This document shows, one piece after another, positions 1 through 12,100 of a stretch of DNA of 64,000 nucleotides. A model generated the notes under the pieces. That model saw only the letters and a program-made list of their open reading frames with translations. It did no database searches and was not told the origin of the DNA. The DNA is from Bryum argenteum (taxonomy: Eukaryota > Streptophyta > Bryopsida > Bryales > Bryaceae): the NCBI GenBank assembly GCA_037043015.1, contig CM073330.1:5295263-5359262 (forward strand). The letters run 5' to 3'. A program made the position numbers and the translations under genes. Each line of letters opens with the position of its first letter. Within the stretch, counting starts at the first letter, position 1.

Positions 1-129
1 ACTATAGCAGATCATATAAATGGACATATTGATATCAATGCGGTCACAAAGGCGATAGGAACTGAAGAAAAGCAGAAGATTCCTTTTCCTGTAACTGCAT
101 GGCTCAAGCAGTGCGACAAAGCACAATAA
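1..129 (+). CDS. possible C-terminal end of an unidentified protein (partial)
   Basis: Frame 1 is open from the window edge to a TAA at 127-129 and encodes 42 residues ending in AWLKQCDKAQ. The composition (acidic and basic residues mixed, a run TKAIGTEEKQKIPFP) looks more like protein than the AT-rich noise around it, and a second TAA follows at once. I do not recognise the family. A stop-free stretch of this length can arise by chance in roughly one case in ten, so this is only a candidate last exon of a gene lying upstream of the window. Confidence 0.3.
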   Translation, partial: TIADHINGHIDINAVTKAIGTEEKQKIPFPVTAWLKQCDKAQ

Positions 130-2152
130 TAAAGAATATGAGATACATGCAGAGGGCTGGCGTAAGTCGGTTCGTAGATGACCAGCATAGCTTCAGGGAT
201 AAGAACATGCAAATAGGGACACCAGTTGTCCATATGAGTTTCACGCGGGTGATCCTTCACCTAGTAAATCTCTTTCAACGGTAATCGATCAAAAGAAATA
301 CAGCTAACTGCTAATGTGGCCTCAAATTGCACAGGCAAGCGGTTAATTCTTCACTTACTGCACCGCCCTCATGTCTTGATGCACCAGCTGGCCAGAGTCC
401 CTTCCTCGCGCACAATCGCCGCCGTTACTAAAACAATATTCAGACACTTGCTCAATTACCAGACACGGCCACCGGATATGAAGCCCGCAGCTAACCAACG
501 CTAATTAGAGCTTCCTAATTATCCTGTCCTTGGATCGAACAGAACATTCTTGTTCTCGCATGATTTCTACTGCTTTTTTCGATTATTTTATGAAGACGCT
601 GTTCGTAAAGCGCTTAAATTCATACACAATACGTTGACATGTGTTCACGAGTAGCGAGAATAATCCTAATTTCAGCAACTGCACTATAAATGGCGTGTAG
701 GACTGCAGCCTCTACTAATAGAACTCAATGAAGAAATTGAAAATGCAATAAGAAAGGGGGAGTATAGCATGTCTACCAATTTAAGATCCCTCCGCGCTCT
801 CAGCTACTCCTCATTCTCCGAACATTTTTCAAACTATTCCTCAATTCATGAACCAAGCTTTTTCGTGATGAGAGCTTGGCTGTGGTCAGAAATTTGTCGC
901 TCAAATTCCAACAAAGCGGTAGAATATTCTTCAGCATGTCGTACACATATATCTTAGACGCAATCGGTACTATCGCACACACAATTTCAAAGCAAGTTCA
1001 AGGTGATTGGACTCTTTATAACAAGTGATTGTAATGTGTGAGTTTGGGCCATTTTGGACTAGAAATGAGTTAGGCTATAATGTCTCAAGATTAAAGTATT
1101 GAAAGGGAGATGGTATAAAAGAGTGCACAATTTTGCAAAATTACAAAGAAAAATTATTTTGGTATGGTAATTACGGCCAATCTAATGGAGTTTCACATGA
1201 ATGTACATTAATATTTATGGTCATGAAAATAAGTCATAAAATCTTCGTTATTATGAAATACATCTAGGATTACACAGCATCCGCCTGGTCAATCCTAGAA
1301 GGAGCACCAGAAATATATGCCTCAATGAATGCACTTGGCAAAGCTTTTGTCACTTTAATGGTTCTTTGTCTCTGTCACCAAAATCATAATAATTGCTATT
1401 TGAACAAGAGTTCATACTATGTGGCAATCAATGAACAATAAGGCAAGAATGCAAAATTTTGAGATCTACTAATGAGTGTGATATGATTGATGGGATTGTT
1501 GGAGCAATTTTTGCTTGCAAAGAGAAGCTTAACGGACGAGCAACTTGCTACATACGCATTAGCAGGTGAGCTCATAATACAAATATCCAATACATTGTGT
1601 GGAAGGTTATATCATGAAGCACTAAGGGAAGCTCTTTTGAAGAGCAAGTTGAGGATGCTCTTAGTAGCTAATAGCAAATTTTTTTTTTTTCAAGTAACCA
1701 TATTGAGAAAAATAACACCAATATGAATATATTATGCTAGCAGTAAACCTAGAGGATACAATTCGATCCAAAGTAGTTATAATGAAGCAAAAAATATCTT
1801 GTTAAGATACTCTATAGGCCACTCATGGTTTCTATAAAGATTAGTTTTTACATTTAACAAATCAAAACAATAACAAGAAAGCAACTACTTAATTGTTAAA
1901 AATAAAATATAAAAAGATTGGAGGTCGAAGAAGGCCAACTTAAATAATGCATCAGATTACCTCCCAATATTGGATTAGATGCTATGACTGCTAGATGATT
2001 ATGGTATCAATTATAATACGGCCAATATAATTATTTGAATCATTTTCAAAAAAAAACTTATGTTATATTAAAACACATGTAAACAAAATATTTCGGCGCA
2101 AAAGATTCAAAGGTTTGTTAAAATTTCAGATCTCAAAATTTCATTTCTCCAC
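130..2152. other. gene-free spacer, AT-rich
   Basis: No supported gene. A less AT-rich patch at about 340-510 is open on the minus strand but matches nothing I recognise. The rest is AT-rich with short homopolymers (T run at about 1680). Confidence 0.4.
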
Positions 2153-2155
2153 TCT

Positions 2156-2473
2156 CATTAGTAGAAAATGGCATAAAAGTGACATCTATAGTGACTTGTC
2201 ATTAGAGACATATGAGTGTTTGTTTAAATTGTGCTTTTAATGAAATCAAAATAAATCATTATATTAATTATTTTTTCCAAAAAAAAATATCAATTATCAA
2301 ATATCAAATGAGCATGCTATAGTATTGCTTATTGCACCTGAAAAAGTTATTAAAAAAATAAAAAAATAAACACAATATTTTATGTTGATAAGAACACAAT
2401 TTAAACACATACCCTTGCCTTACTAAAGACACGTCGCCACAGAGTTCACTTTTAATGCCATTTTCTATTAGTG
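2156..2473. mobile_element. CACTA-type MITE with 3-bp target duplication
   Basis: The 318-bp element begins CATTAGTAGAAAATGGCAT and ends with the inverse of CACTAATAGAAAATGGCAT, giving terminal inverted repeats of about 27 bp with few mismatches. It is flanked on both sides by TCT (2153-2155 and 2474-2476), the 3-bp duplication expected of CACTA (CMC/EnSpm) elements. It has no coding capacity, so it is non-autonomous. A diverged relative lies at 45058-45362. Confidence 0.7.
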
Positions 2474-4689
2474 TCTTTTGCAATATGGAGGTATGAGCCA
2501 AAATAATTATGGTTTTTGAATACTTTCAATAATAGGATCTTAAAATAAATATTATCACAAATTCACCACTACATTCTTAATTTGTGATTACGATGTGCTA
2601 CACTATTTGCATGTAACATCTTAACTCCATCCGCAATTTGCGATAGGATGTCAATGTCAAGATCATGTGAAAAGTGCGAAGCTTTTCGTTCTTGATAAAT
2701 CAAACAAATTTCTTTTTGATGAGCTTCGTAGCAATGAATCAATCTCCTCCCCCTTCTATTGCCAACATATAAAATCCATAATGCAGGGGTAATTCCTCCA
2801 CCGTGGCATACTCTCTACTTCCTTTATATAAATCAATTTGGTAGCCTCCTCATGAAAATCTTTTTTTGCACAAAGCACACTCAACCAACTTCTCGTTTAT
2901 ACAGTTTTTGCACTAGATCCAGTTCCAAGAAACTTAGAAACCCTCCGCATCTAATTTGGTTCATTCTCTTTCTCCCATGAAATTGTTTACAAGGCTTCCA
3001 CATGATTAAAGTGTTGCGGAGACCTTCGAACTTATGTTTCTTCAACAAGTATTGAGCAAGATGTTGATGTTTCAAAGCCTCTTGCTTTCATAAGAAAATT
3101 CCATGGATTATAAAATTGTTGTGGTTGCACCAAACCGTCATAGTATACCAAATTTCATGAATTTAGATTTGGAAGGCATCTGCAAAAGGTCATAAAGGTG
3201 GTTTAACTTCATACCATAATTACAATAATCATCAGATTTTACTTTCATTACTTTAAATTTGTTTGATATGATGTATATGTGAAACCAACTTTTTTATTTG
3301 TCATGGAGGTAAAATTCAATGAGTATTGTATTTGTGATAAGTATTCATCGATTTAAATATCGGTTTAAATTGATCATGGTAAATATGCTTCATACAACTT
3401 GACCTCAACAGATGTCACTCAACTAGTAAATTCTTTAAATGATACAAATAAACATTGGTTATCAAAGTGTTTATTAAGAAATCAGACTTAACACTTGAGT
3501 GACACCACACTCAACCTCCTTTATTCATCTGTGCTCAAAGCTTCTTTAGCCAATATTGTTTATTCTGTAATTTTATCTCCATCTCCTCTCCTCTCTACTC
3601 CTCTCTTATCTTATCTTTCTCCCCCTGTCTTTTGTTTTTTTTTTTTTTTTTATACAAAGAATTAAAATAGTGATATTTCTCTAGGCACAATTCTTACATC
3701 GGTACATACGTATTTTTGCAATTGATAAAACATCATAATGAAACTCAATATTATTATTAATGGTATCATAAATAACCCAAAAATAAAGTCAACTACAACC
3801 AAACATTCAAAGTTATCCACAAGACACGATTACAAAACTACAAGTAATAACTTGACCCCTCTTTTCGACTCCAAACCAAAACGTCATGCTCATTTCACAC
3901 AAAATCAAATCACATCAAAACACAAATCAAAATCCTCTTAACAATATCATCAAAAATAAAAATTAAAAATTACCAATTCCCAAGTAAAAGCATCGAACAA
4001 ACGTCATTTCGATTCTTAGACTTCTCTAGAAGAAAATCTTCAATAAAGTAACTTGAACACCTTCTTTCCAACAATTTCTTTTGAAACCCCAATTAATGTA
4101 TTTGTTATATTGGCACAATTTTCTATTAGTGTGACCATAGGCTACTAGCTAGCAAGAATATTTAGTCTAGTCTCCCACACGAATGCAGCACTTTTGGCAG
4201 TTTCATCACTAATGAGATCCTCCCCACGTTTGCACGGCAGGGTGGTCTTAATGAGTGTCCCCACCCTTTTCGATACAAACTCCCAGTTGGGGAAATCGTC
4301 TTATGTGCAAGCAAGCATGTAGTAGAGTACAAACAACAACTCCTCTCCTGTTCTCACTTGCATCATTATGTCTTATGTGTAGTCTAGTACTCTACTAGAA
4401 TCTAAAATTTGTATAGAAAAGGAATCTTTTCTGTTTTTTTCTCTCTTTTTCTCACAATATTTTAGAGACCTCAGAAATTTGTATACAAAAGGAATCTTTT
4501 CTGTTTTTTTTTCTGTACTTCAGCTTTTCATTTCAATACATATTCCAGGAAATTTATCACTTTATGAATTGTTTTACGTGGTAGCATACTTAGGTTTTAG
4601 TTAGTTAGGAGAAGAACCAGGAAAGTGGGTCTTGCCTTCTGCTATGTATGATGTGTTATTCAATGTTTCCAAGAGAAAAAAGAGAAGAT
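2474..4689. other. gene-free AT-rich spacer
   Basis: No supported gene. It holds a T run near 3633-3651 and a lone right end of the CACTA-type MITE family at about 4112-4131 (ends TTTTCTATTAGTG), whose left end I could not find. Two copies of a short segment containing GGAATCTTTTCTGTTTTTTT lie near 4420-4512. Confidence 0.4.
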
Positions 4690-5240
4690 TTAATTAAGGT
4701 CTCATTTGTGTAGAAATAATCACATTGGTGAAGAAAGTGTCGTAAATGGAAACAAAGGTAAGTTATTTGAATTTGAAGTGTACAATCTTTGTGATAGATG
4801 TTTTGTATATCCTGTGGCGGAAATCTTGAGGGATGAGGCATAGTAGATTGCAAGATTGTAACACATTAGTACTCAAAAACTCATTACAAAATCTCGGCGT
4901 TTTTACCTTGAAGTAAAAGTTGCTACCAATGAACTTATTTGATGAAAAAACCACCAACCACCAACATCAAAAAAGTAATTATGAGAAAAAAAATCTTTTC
5001 GTAAATAATGGCCTTGCAAATGGTGAAACATGCCCCATGTTTGAAAACTCGAAAACAATAGCTGCCTTCACTAAAACGCATGCCATTTCTCCATACTTCG
5101 TAACGCAGGTATGCATTTTTTTTACCACATAAACCAAACTCAATTTAGGACCCAACCCAAGTAATTTCATCCAAAACAGACTCTAGATAAAGAAGTTATA
5201 CCCCTTCACCCACAAATGTCATTTTTTGACATTCAGCAAT
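4690..5240 (-). mobile_element. degraded, internally shortened copy of the TTAA-family element
   Basis: Read on the minus strand, blocks match the intact copies at 28218 and 30871: the run with the segment about decayed TGTCGTAAATGGAAACAAAG, the block on unequal lysine-like AAAAC repeats near 4870-4960, and the terminal hairpin TGTCATTTTTTGACA at 5218-5232. It is about 550 bp against 972 bp, so a middle part is missing. The terminal TTAA sites are decayed (TTAATTAA near 4690). Confidence 0.5.
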
Positions 5241-5340
5241 AAATTTACATTCTAGACTAGATTTTGAACAAAATTTAGCTTACTTCTTTGTCTTTTGCAT
5301 GAAGTTCCACAAAGAACAAAGGAAGTTCCAACCACTAGCA

Positions 5341-5562
5341 CTACACTGAATAGGTAGATTAGTGTTAGATTTTTATAAGATTTGAAAATGCTGTAAGTTT
5401 TTATTCCTGGTAAAAAAATTTACCAAGAGTATTGAATCCTATATTGTGGAAGGATCCCAATCTTGACGGATGTTGAGGGTAAAAATATTGACCAACAGTA
5501 AAAACTTATAACATGTTAATATAAATTAGTGTATCTAACATTAATCTACCTATTTAGTGTAG
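5341..5562. mobile_element. small inverted-repeat element (MITE)
   Basis: The first 30 bases (starting CTACACTGAATAGGTAGATT) and the inverse of the last 30 (CTACACTAAATAGGTAGATT) agree at about 28 positions. The 222-bp element has no coding capacity. The ends can be read as CACTG/CACTA bordered by TA, so either a TA-target (Tc1/mariner-like) or a CACTA-like origin is possible; I cannot decide. Confidence 0.6.
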
Positions 5563-5979
5563 CCAATCCTTCTTAACTTAACCTTTTTACATCAACTTTA
5601 GAATCTAACCAACCAACCAATCAATATTCCTTAAGGCTAAGGCATACATGTGGATTTACAAAAGTTACACAAATTACAAAGGTGTTTCTACACTAAAAAA
5701 CACTTCCACACAAAGTTACACTCAAAACTCATTCCATGCATTACATTTTTGGGGTATAATAATTCAAGAAAAAATAGCTATGAGTCCCTTCCACTAACAC
5801 ATCTCCAAAGGTGTGACATTACAGAGGTCACACCACACCCACAAGGTGTGAAAACAACAAAAAATCGAATCTAATAAAAAGATTCCTCTCAAAGTAGAGG
5901 AGCCAATATTTGCAATGCACAACTCACGAACCATTTTCAGTTCCACTCTAAAGTGCAGTATTCCAGAAGCAGCCTGCAA

Positions 5980-6021
5980 ATAGATGCCCCAAACCCTAAA
6001 ATAGATGCCCCAAACCCTAAA
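5980..6021. repeat. perfect 21-bp tandem duplication
   Basis: Two exact copies of a 21-bp unit (5980-6000 and 6001-6021) containing CCCCAAACCCTAAA. The CCCTAAA inside is one plant telomere repeat unit in sequence, but there is no array. Confidence 0.8.
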
Positions 6022-6129
6022 ATAGATGGCTACAACTCCACAAATAGAGACAGGACGCTATAAAAGGCAGCTTTGACTCCGAAAAGGGGAAGTCCCCACT
6101 AAATGAGCTAAAAGGTGGAATAGCTAACA

Positions 6130-9100
6130 TTAGCAGTTACCTCGGACTTGTGCTGTAAGCGAGGGATGGGTTCCCGTTCTCTTCACTGATCTCCTGTGTG
6201 CATCTGTAAGCCCTTCTTCGTGTATTTCGCCTAATTGCCAACGAGGTCTCAAGTCTAACTGCACAGGCATAGCATTGTAACTTTGTCATATACTCATGTT
6301 GAACGTGTGAAAAGAGTCAGTTACTGGTCAATGCTATAGTCACAGAAAGGTAACATGCTCAATAATGAGCAACCTGCCTAGTAAATTACAAGTGCAAGCA
6401 GTGGGCAAAGTAAGTGGAAGGATAGACCTATCAATTTTGGACTCTTCTACAATTTGTTATGAATCTTTGAAAGGTGCTTCTGGAGTAGTGAGACCTCAAC
6501 TAGCACCCTATGATGTTCATTGTGGCTACATGGAAGATTAGATTGTAAAGCTTGGATTGGATTGAAGATTGGATTGTACCTTAAGCCTAGTGGATAAGGG
6601 TGTCAAATTGGTATGGCTCCATTTTCAAGTACTTAAGAGTGCCGATGCATGTGTAATAAGAGTTTTAATTTTTTCAACAAAGTTCGTATGGATAACAGTA
6701 ATTACTATACTTAAAACTGTTCACAAAATCAAAAAGCCGCTAGTATTAAAACTCTCGCGTATTGATAATGAAGCTACTCTTTACTTACTTGTAATGAAAT
6801 GTTTCAAGTTATAGCTGCTTCGACAGAGTTAGTATGGATAACAGTGAGAGCCATACAGTCAAAACTTCTACTTCTTTCAACAAAGTTAGTATGGATAACA
6901 GTGGAAATGCTTCACAAAAGCCATATAGTCAAAAACCCACTAGTATTACAACTTTCTCATATTGTTACTGGAGGTACTCTTTTACTTGAGAGAATGTATC
7001 AAAATGATTTAAGTTACAACCCCTTTGAACGAGTTAGTATGAATAACAGCAAATGCTACAGGTGAAAAAATGCCAAACAGTCAAAAGAAACAACCTTCTC
7101 ATACCGGCGATGAAGGTACTCTCTACTTACTTGTATGAATGTGTATAAAGAGTTTCGTATGGATAACAGTGAATAAGCTAAAAATTTCGTTTCTCATATT
7201 GATAATGAAGGTGTTAGTATGGATAACAGTGCAATGCTGCTATAGTTAGTGGGACCATCATTACAATATTAATATTAGAGTAAATCATTATCTCCCCTAA
7301 TGCAGTAACGACATAGCAACCATGCCTATAGCAAACACACAGTCTTGAGCATCATGATAAAAAGCATGAGTCTAATGATAGAAATGAACTGAAGTGGAGG
7401 GAAAACGAGCAAGTGTCAACGTACCCAAGAGTCGAGAGATTCGTCGATAGGTGGAGGAGGCTCGATCATTCCTTTGCTGTAATGCTCTACTCCTGCCCAC
7501 GCTACCATTACTCCTGCTCACATTGGATAAGTGTATGTTTGACATTAGATTGTCTGAATAAGAATAGAAGGTTATCTTAATGTTTGCTAATATAGCACCT
7601 TGACACATCAATAAAAGATAGAAATAGAGCATTGTGTTTGATACTGTAGCTAATCGTTTGCCCAGAATCAAACTAAAAATAGTGTTCAACGATACTAATT
7701 AACATAACTTCGATGAAATTTTCGACCCAAGGATTCCTCAGATGTACTCATTCAGAGCAAAAGCCCAATCGTATAGTGTGGTTACGCTATTTTCGGTTTA
7801 GTTTGAATGGAGCGTTTTCAAATCAAGATGCTTCAATTTGTAGTATTTGGCACTTTTAAGTATCAGGCAGGGTGTTTTCACCTTGAATGACAAATAGTTC
7901 ACTAAAAGACTTCGGAAACTGGTATGGAGGTTCACTAGATGTAGCTTAGATGAGGTTCACTAAGTATATATACTCAATGGGGAGTCCCAAACCAGTCAAG
8001 AATGAAGATGTTTGTTACATACAAGTGCATTTGAAGCTTAACACAAAGGTCACCGTTTCATCTTGGCTAGAATGCCTAACATGTTAAAAGGTTGATTCTG
8101 GAGACTCTAAAACTTTATGGAAAATTAAGTGTAGGATATATAAGGCTCAATTTTCAGCACAGGAAGTTAATTTTTGTGCATGGGGAGAATCAATAGAAAG
8201 CTAGAGCAAGTGGAATCATCCTTTTACTCCTCTACCATGAGTTATGGATTTTTGAAGTTGGAAATGAAGATGCCCTAAAGTGATACCCTATAATGTTTGT
8301 AGTGAGTACATGGTACTCTTGTATGGAGAGGCTACTATGTACTTATAAGTGAAGATTATTAGAGCTCCATATTAGACCACTCTACTATTATAAGTTGTAT
8401 AATATCAATGCAAGAGGAGGTAATAGGAGGTAATAGAATAGAAGGTGTACCGTTGTCGGTGCAAAGGCGAGGAGGGGGGCAGACAAGGCGAACTCCAACT
8501 TCCTCACTGATGCTATTCAGTCTACTGCGAACTACTTGATTGGAAGCTACACCACCAGACACTACCTGCAACAAAGTAGAGTCATAATGTACCATCACAC
8601 TTTTGATACATTCATTTCGCTGAATGTACATCTTTCTGAGTACATTTTCCAGTAGAAATAGATCTCCCCACAAATTTGTCACCACCAATCAAGCTAGTAA
8701 TGATATGAGAAGCTTATATTACGTACTTCAAGAGCATGTAAGTTCCACCTCCAACCATAGAGAAGTCACAGTATGCGCTTGCTACTGTTATGGTTATGGG
8801 TCAAAGCAGCAGTAGTTAGTTACTCACCAAACATTGTACCGAAGGATCAAGAGTGCGCGCCAGCTTCAAAGCTCTCCGGCATTTGTCCTCCAGGTGAAGA
8901 ACAGCAACCCTCTGTAACGAAGAGTTGCATTAGCACACTGCATTCATAATTGCGCAGAAGGACTGACATTTATGCAGAAGACTACATGAAGAACAAACCT
9001 CACTTTCGCTTAAATCGGCGGTTTATGGCGAAGAAAAGATGGTGGCTTTAAGAGCAAAGGAGCGTGACTATATCACGAACCTCATACTCCCTCCGTCTCA

Positions 9101-12100
9101 CTAGAATACCGTGATTTCAATATTACAAAGGAATAAGAATCAACTTTCAGAGCCTGTCTTGCAGATTTATACGATATGAATGACACACATTTAAAGATTT
9201 CTAGATGACCTATGACCTATCACGATAGCTGTTAGCAGTTCCTTGAGAAGAGGTTCATACGTGTTTCGACAGACTTTTCAAGCAAATCAAGATATTTTAG
9301 TGAGACGGAGGAGGGAGTAACAAAATTGTTGAATAGCAAAAAAGAAAAAAACGCGACCAATCCGCATGCAATATCGCCGGTTTGATAAGATGGAGGTTGA
9401 AGAAAGTTGTTTAGGGTCCATTCCCATGCCTGAAAGGATGCTGCAAAATCTGCTCGAAGTTGCCGTTCCTCCTTGTCAGTCTCTGAAAGAGGTACTTCAG
9501 CATTACTGACAAAAACACCACAACTCCATGAGCAACAGTAGCAATGTAATGCTCATAATTTGTCCTGATTAGCTCCATCTTGATAGAGGACTCGAAGAAC
9601 ATGCATCAACAGATGTACCATTCAGAGCAATTACGAGACATACATGTTCTTAGCAGCTATGGCCATGCGGACCTGATTCTTGAGGCCCGCGTATGAGAAG
9701 TTACAGTCCTGCCGATGTCTCATGGGCACCTGTACCAGTAAAATGCAAAGCTTAACCCCTAATGCAAAATTGCCTAAATTCTGAACATGACCTTCTTCTA
9801 CTTCACGATCATAAAAACTCATTATTTAGAAAATCCAATTGTAGGATCTTGAAGTTATCCTGAGTTATCCTTGAACCATTTGTAAGATCAAAACGGTCAT
9901 TTTTTTCCTTGTGGGAACCCTCAAAATAGGGTTTCATTTTAGATTTTGAGGATCTTCAGGAGGTAGCCAGTCTAAAGTCATCAATTGAGCATTGATCCTT
10001 GAGCAGGTGAGAGACTCACAGAAAATTGATAAGCATTTGAATTTCCTTCTAAAGCAAGCTTCTCGAGAGCTGGCCCACCTCCAAGCTTCAAGTCCAGCCC
10101 AAGAAGCCTCGCCGTCTTGTCATAAGCCTACACTTCACAAACAACCAAAGGTTGTGATCGTGCAATATAGAGAAACCTTTTCATTTTTGCATAACAACAA
10201 ACCGAACCCCTGATTCTACCAGGGACGAAAGCGTACTCATTCCAACAACAAATAAACATACAACTAGCGAACTGATCAGTTACTAACTGAAAGAGAAACG
10301 AACTTGACGAACTAGGATTATCATGATGTAAATAAGCAGAAACGTCACAATACAGAGTCGAATAGAACTCACTTTGAATGTTTCATTGTGAGGCTTAAAG
10401 AATTAAGGTCTTTCTCACCTCGCCAATAGCATCGTCAACTGTGGTGCCGAGTTGTGTATATTGACCAACATCTTGAGCAAGAAGAAGTAAATTATGTCCT
10501 CCTATTATCATTCAAATCCTACAACATTAATTTCCATTATTGCATTCCGAAAAGTATAGATTTGCATTCCGAAAAGTAACGATTTGCATCCGCAAAGTCT
10601 TGATTTCCTATTGAAGTACTCGAGCAAATACATTTCAAAAAAGCTTGCAGTAAGCAAAGTGACTCCACAAAGCCATACCTGAAACTAAGAGAACCACAAA
10701 AGGGAACTCCACTCCTTCTTCTGTCAATCTGCACCAACATATCCAGGTACCAGAATAAAGAAAAGAACTCCTCGACTTAGAAACCCCACTTATACAATTA
10801 CGTAGCAAACCACTACTCTCTTGCATGGCCGATTCCGTTCCGTTGAAATGGCAACATTTCAAGTGTCAGTTTGACATACTAATACTACCATTTTGTCATC
10901 TTTGCTTATGCACCTCCGATGCCATTACAGAGCACCCAGTTCTTCTCTACAACATCATCACTATCCTTGTGATATTACCCTCTCTTTTTGCCTAATTTCG
11001 AGCCCCCTAAAAGTACCATATTTGCATTGAGGTTCTGTACAGAAAAGCTAATCGGGCGGGGTACCTGGCTACAAGGGCATGCGCTTCCATGTGATGAACG
11101 CCAACCATGGGCAAGCGATGAACCCGTGCAATTTGCCTTGCCTTGCTCACACCCACTGTTCAATGCACACAATATCAAGTTAATTGATAACTACTAATTA
11201 AATTAGACATAATAAGAGATGCAATTGCAAACAACCTCGTAAGCACATGCTTAATCCTGGACCGATGGTAACAGCCACTGCAGACAGGTCGCCTTCTTGT
11301 ACCCCTGCATTTGAAAGAGCTTCAGCAACAACCTGCCATCTTCCACACCATGCATTACCCATAAGAAAACCCCACTAATGGGCAATGACAGTATTCCAAT
11401 AGAATGGCAGCCATTTTGCCATCCCCTAAGTAACTCACTTATGAGAATGAAAGTATTGCAATAGAATGGCAGTGTTCCTAGTGCCATTTAGTCAACCTAT
11501 AAGAAACTCACTGAAGGGAAATTCCATTCAAATGACAGGATTCCAATAGCATGGCAGTACTTCTAGTGTCATTCTACCATACCAGAATCTGTATCACTTG
11601 GAATATCACCACCACATTCTCTTATATCGCCAATGTTTTAGGACGACAGCCACATTCTCTAATATCACCAGTGTTTTAGGAGGACGGCCACATTCTCTAA
11701 TATCACCAGCGTTTTAGGACGACAGCCACATTCTCTAATATCACCAGTGTTTTAGGACGACAGTTCTAACTTCACGAACTTTTGGCCCAATTTACATGTA
11801 TACGGTCCTGGATTCTAACCCCCTGAAAGTGCCGTTCTTGAGGCTTATTGCCATTTTAACAGAATTCAAGTTACTATCATTGATCACAAAATGCATGATC
11901 TATGGAAGTGGGGCATGTTCCTCATACCCTGTCAATAGCCTGAGCATGAGCATCCTGGGCAAGCTTGGGTACCACTCCACCCCACTGCTTTAGCAGGTCC
12001 GCCTGCAACAAAGACACCAATGCAGGCTCGTTGATAAGAACATTACAATAGGATATCAAACTACGAAAAAGGCTCACAGACAGCACCTGCGATGAAAGTG

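Noticed and set aside
5980-6021. interstitial telomere repeat
   Set aside because: Only one CCCTAAA per 21-bp unit; it is a tandem duplication, not a telomere array.
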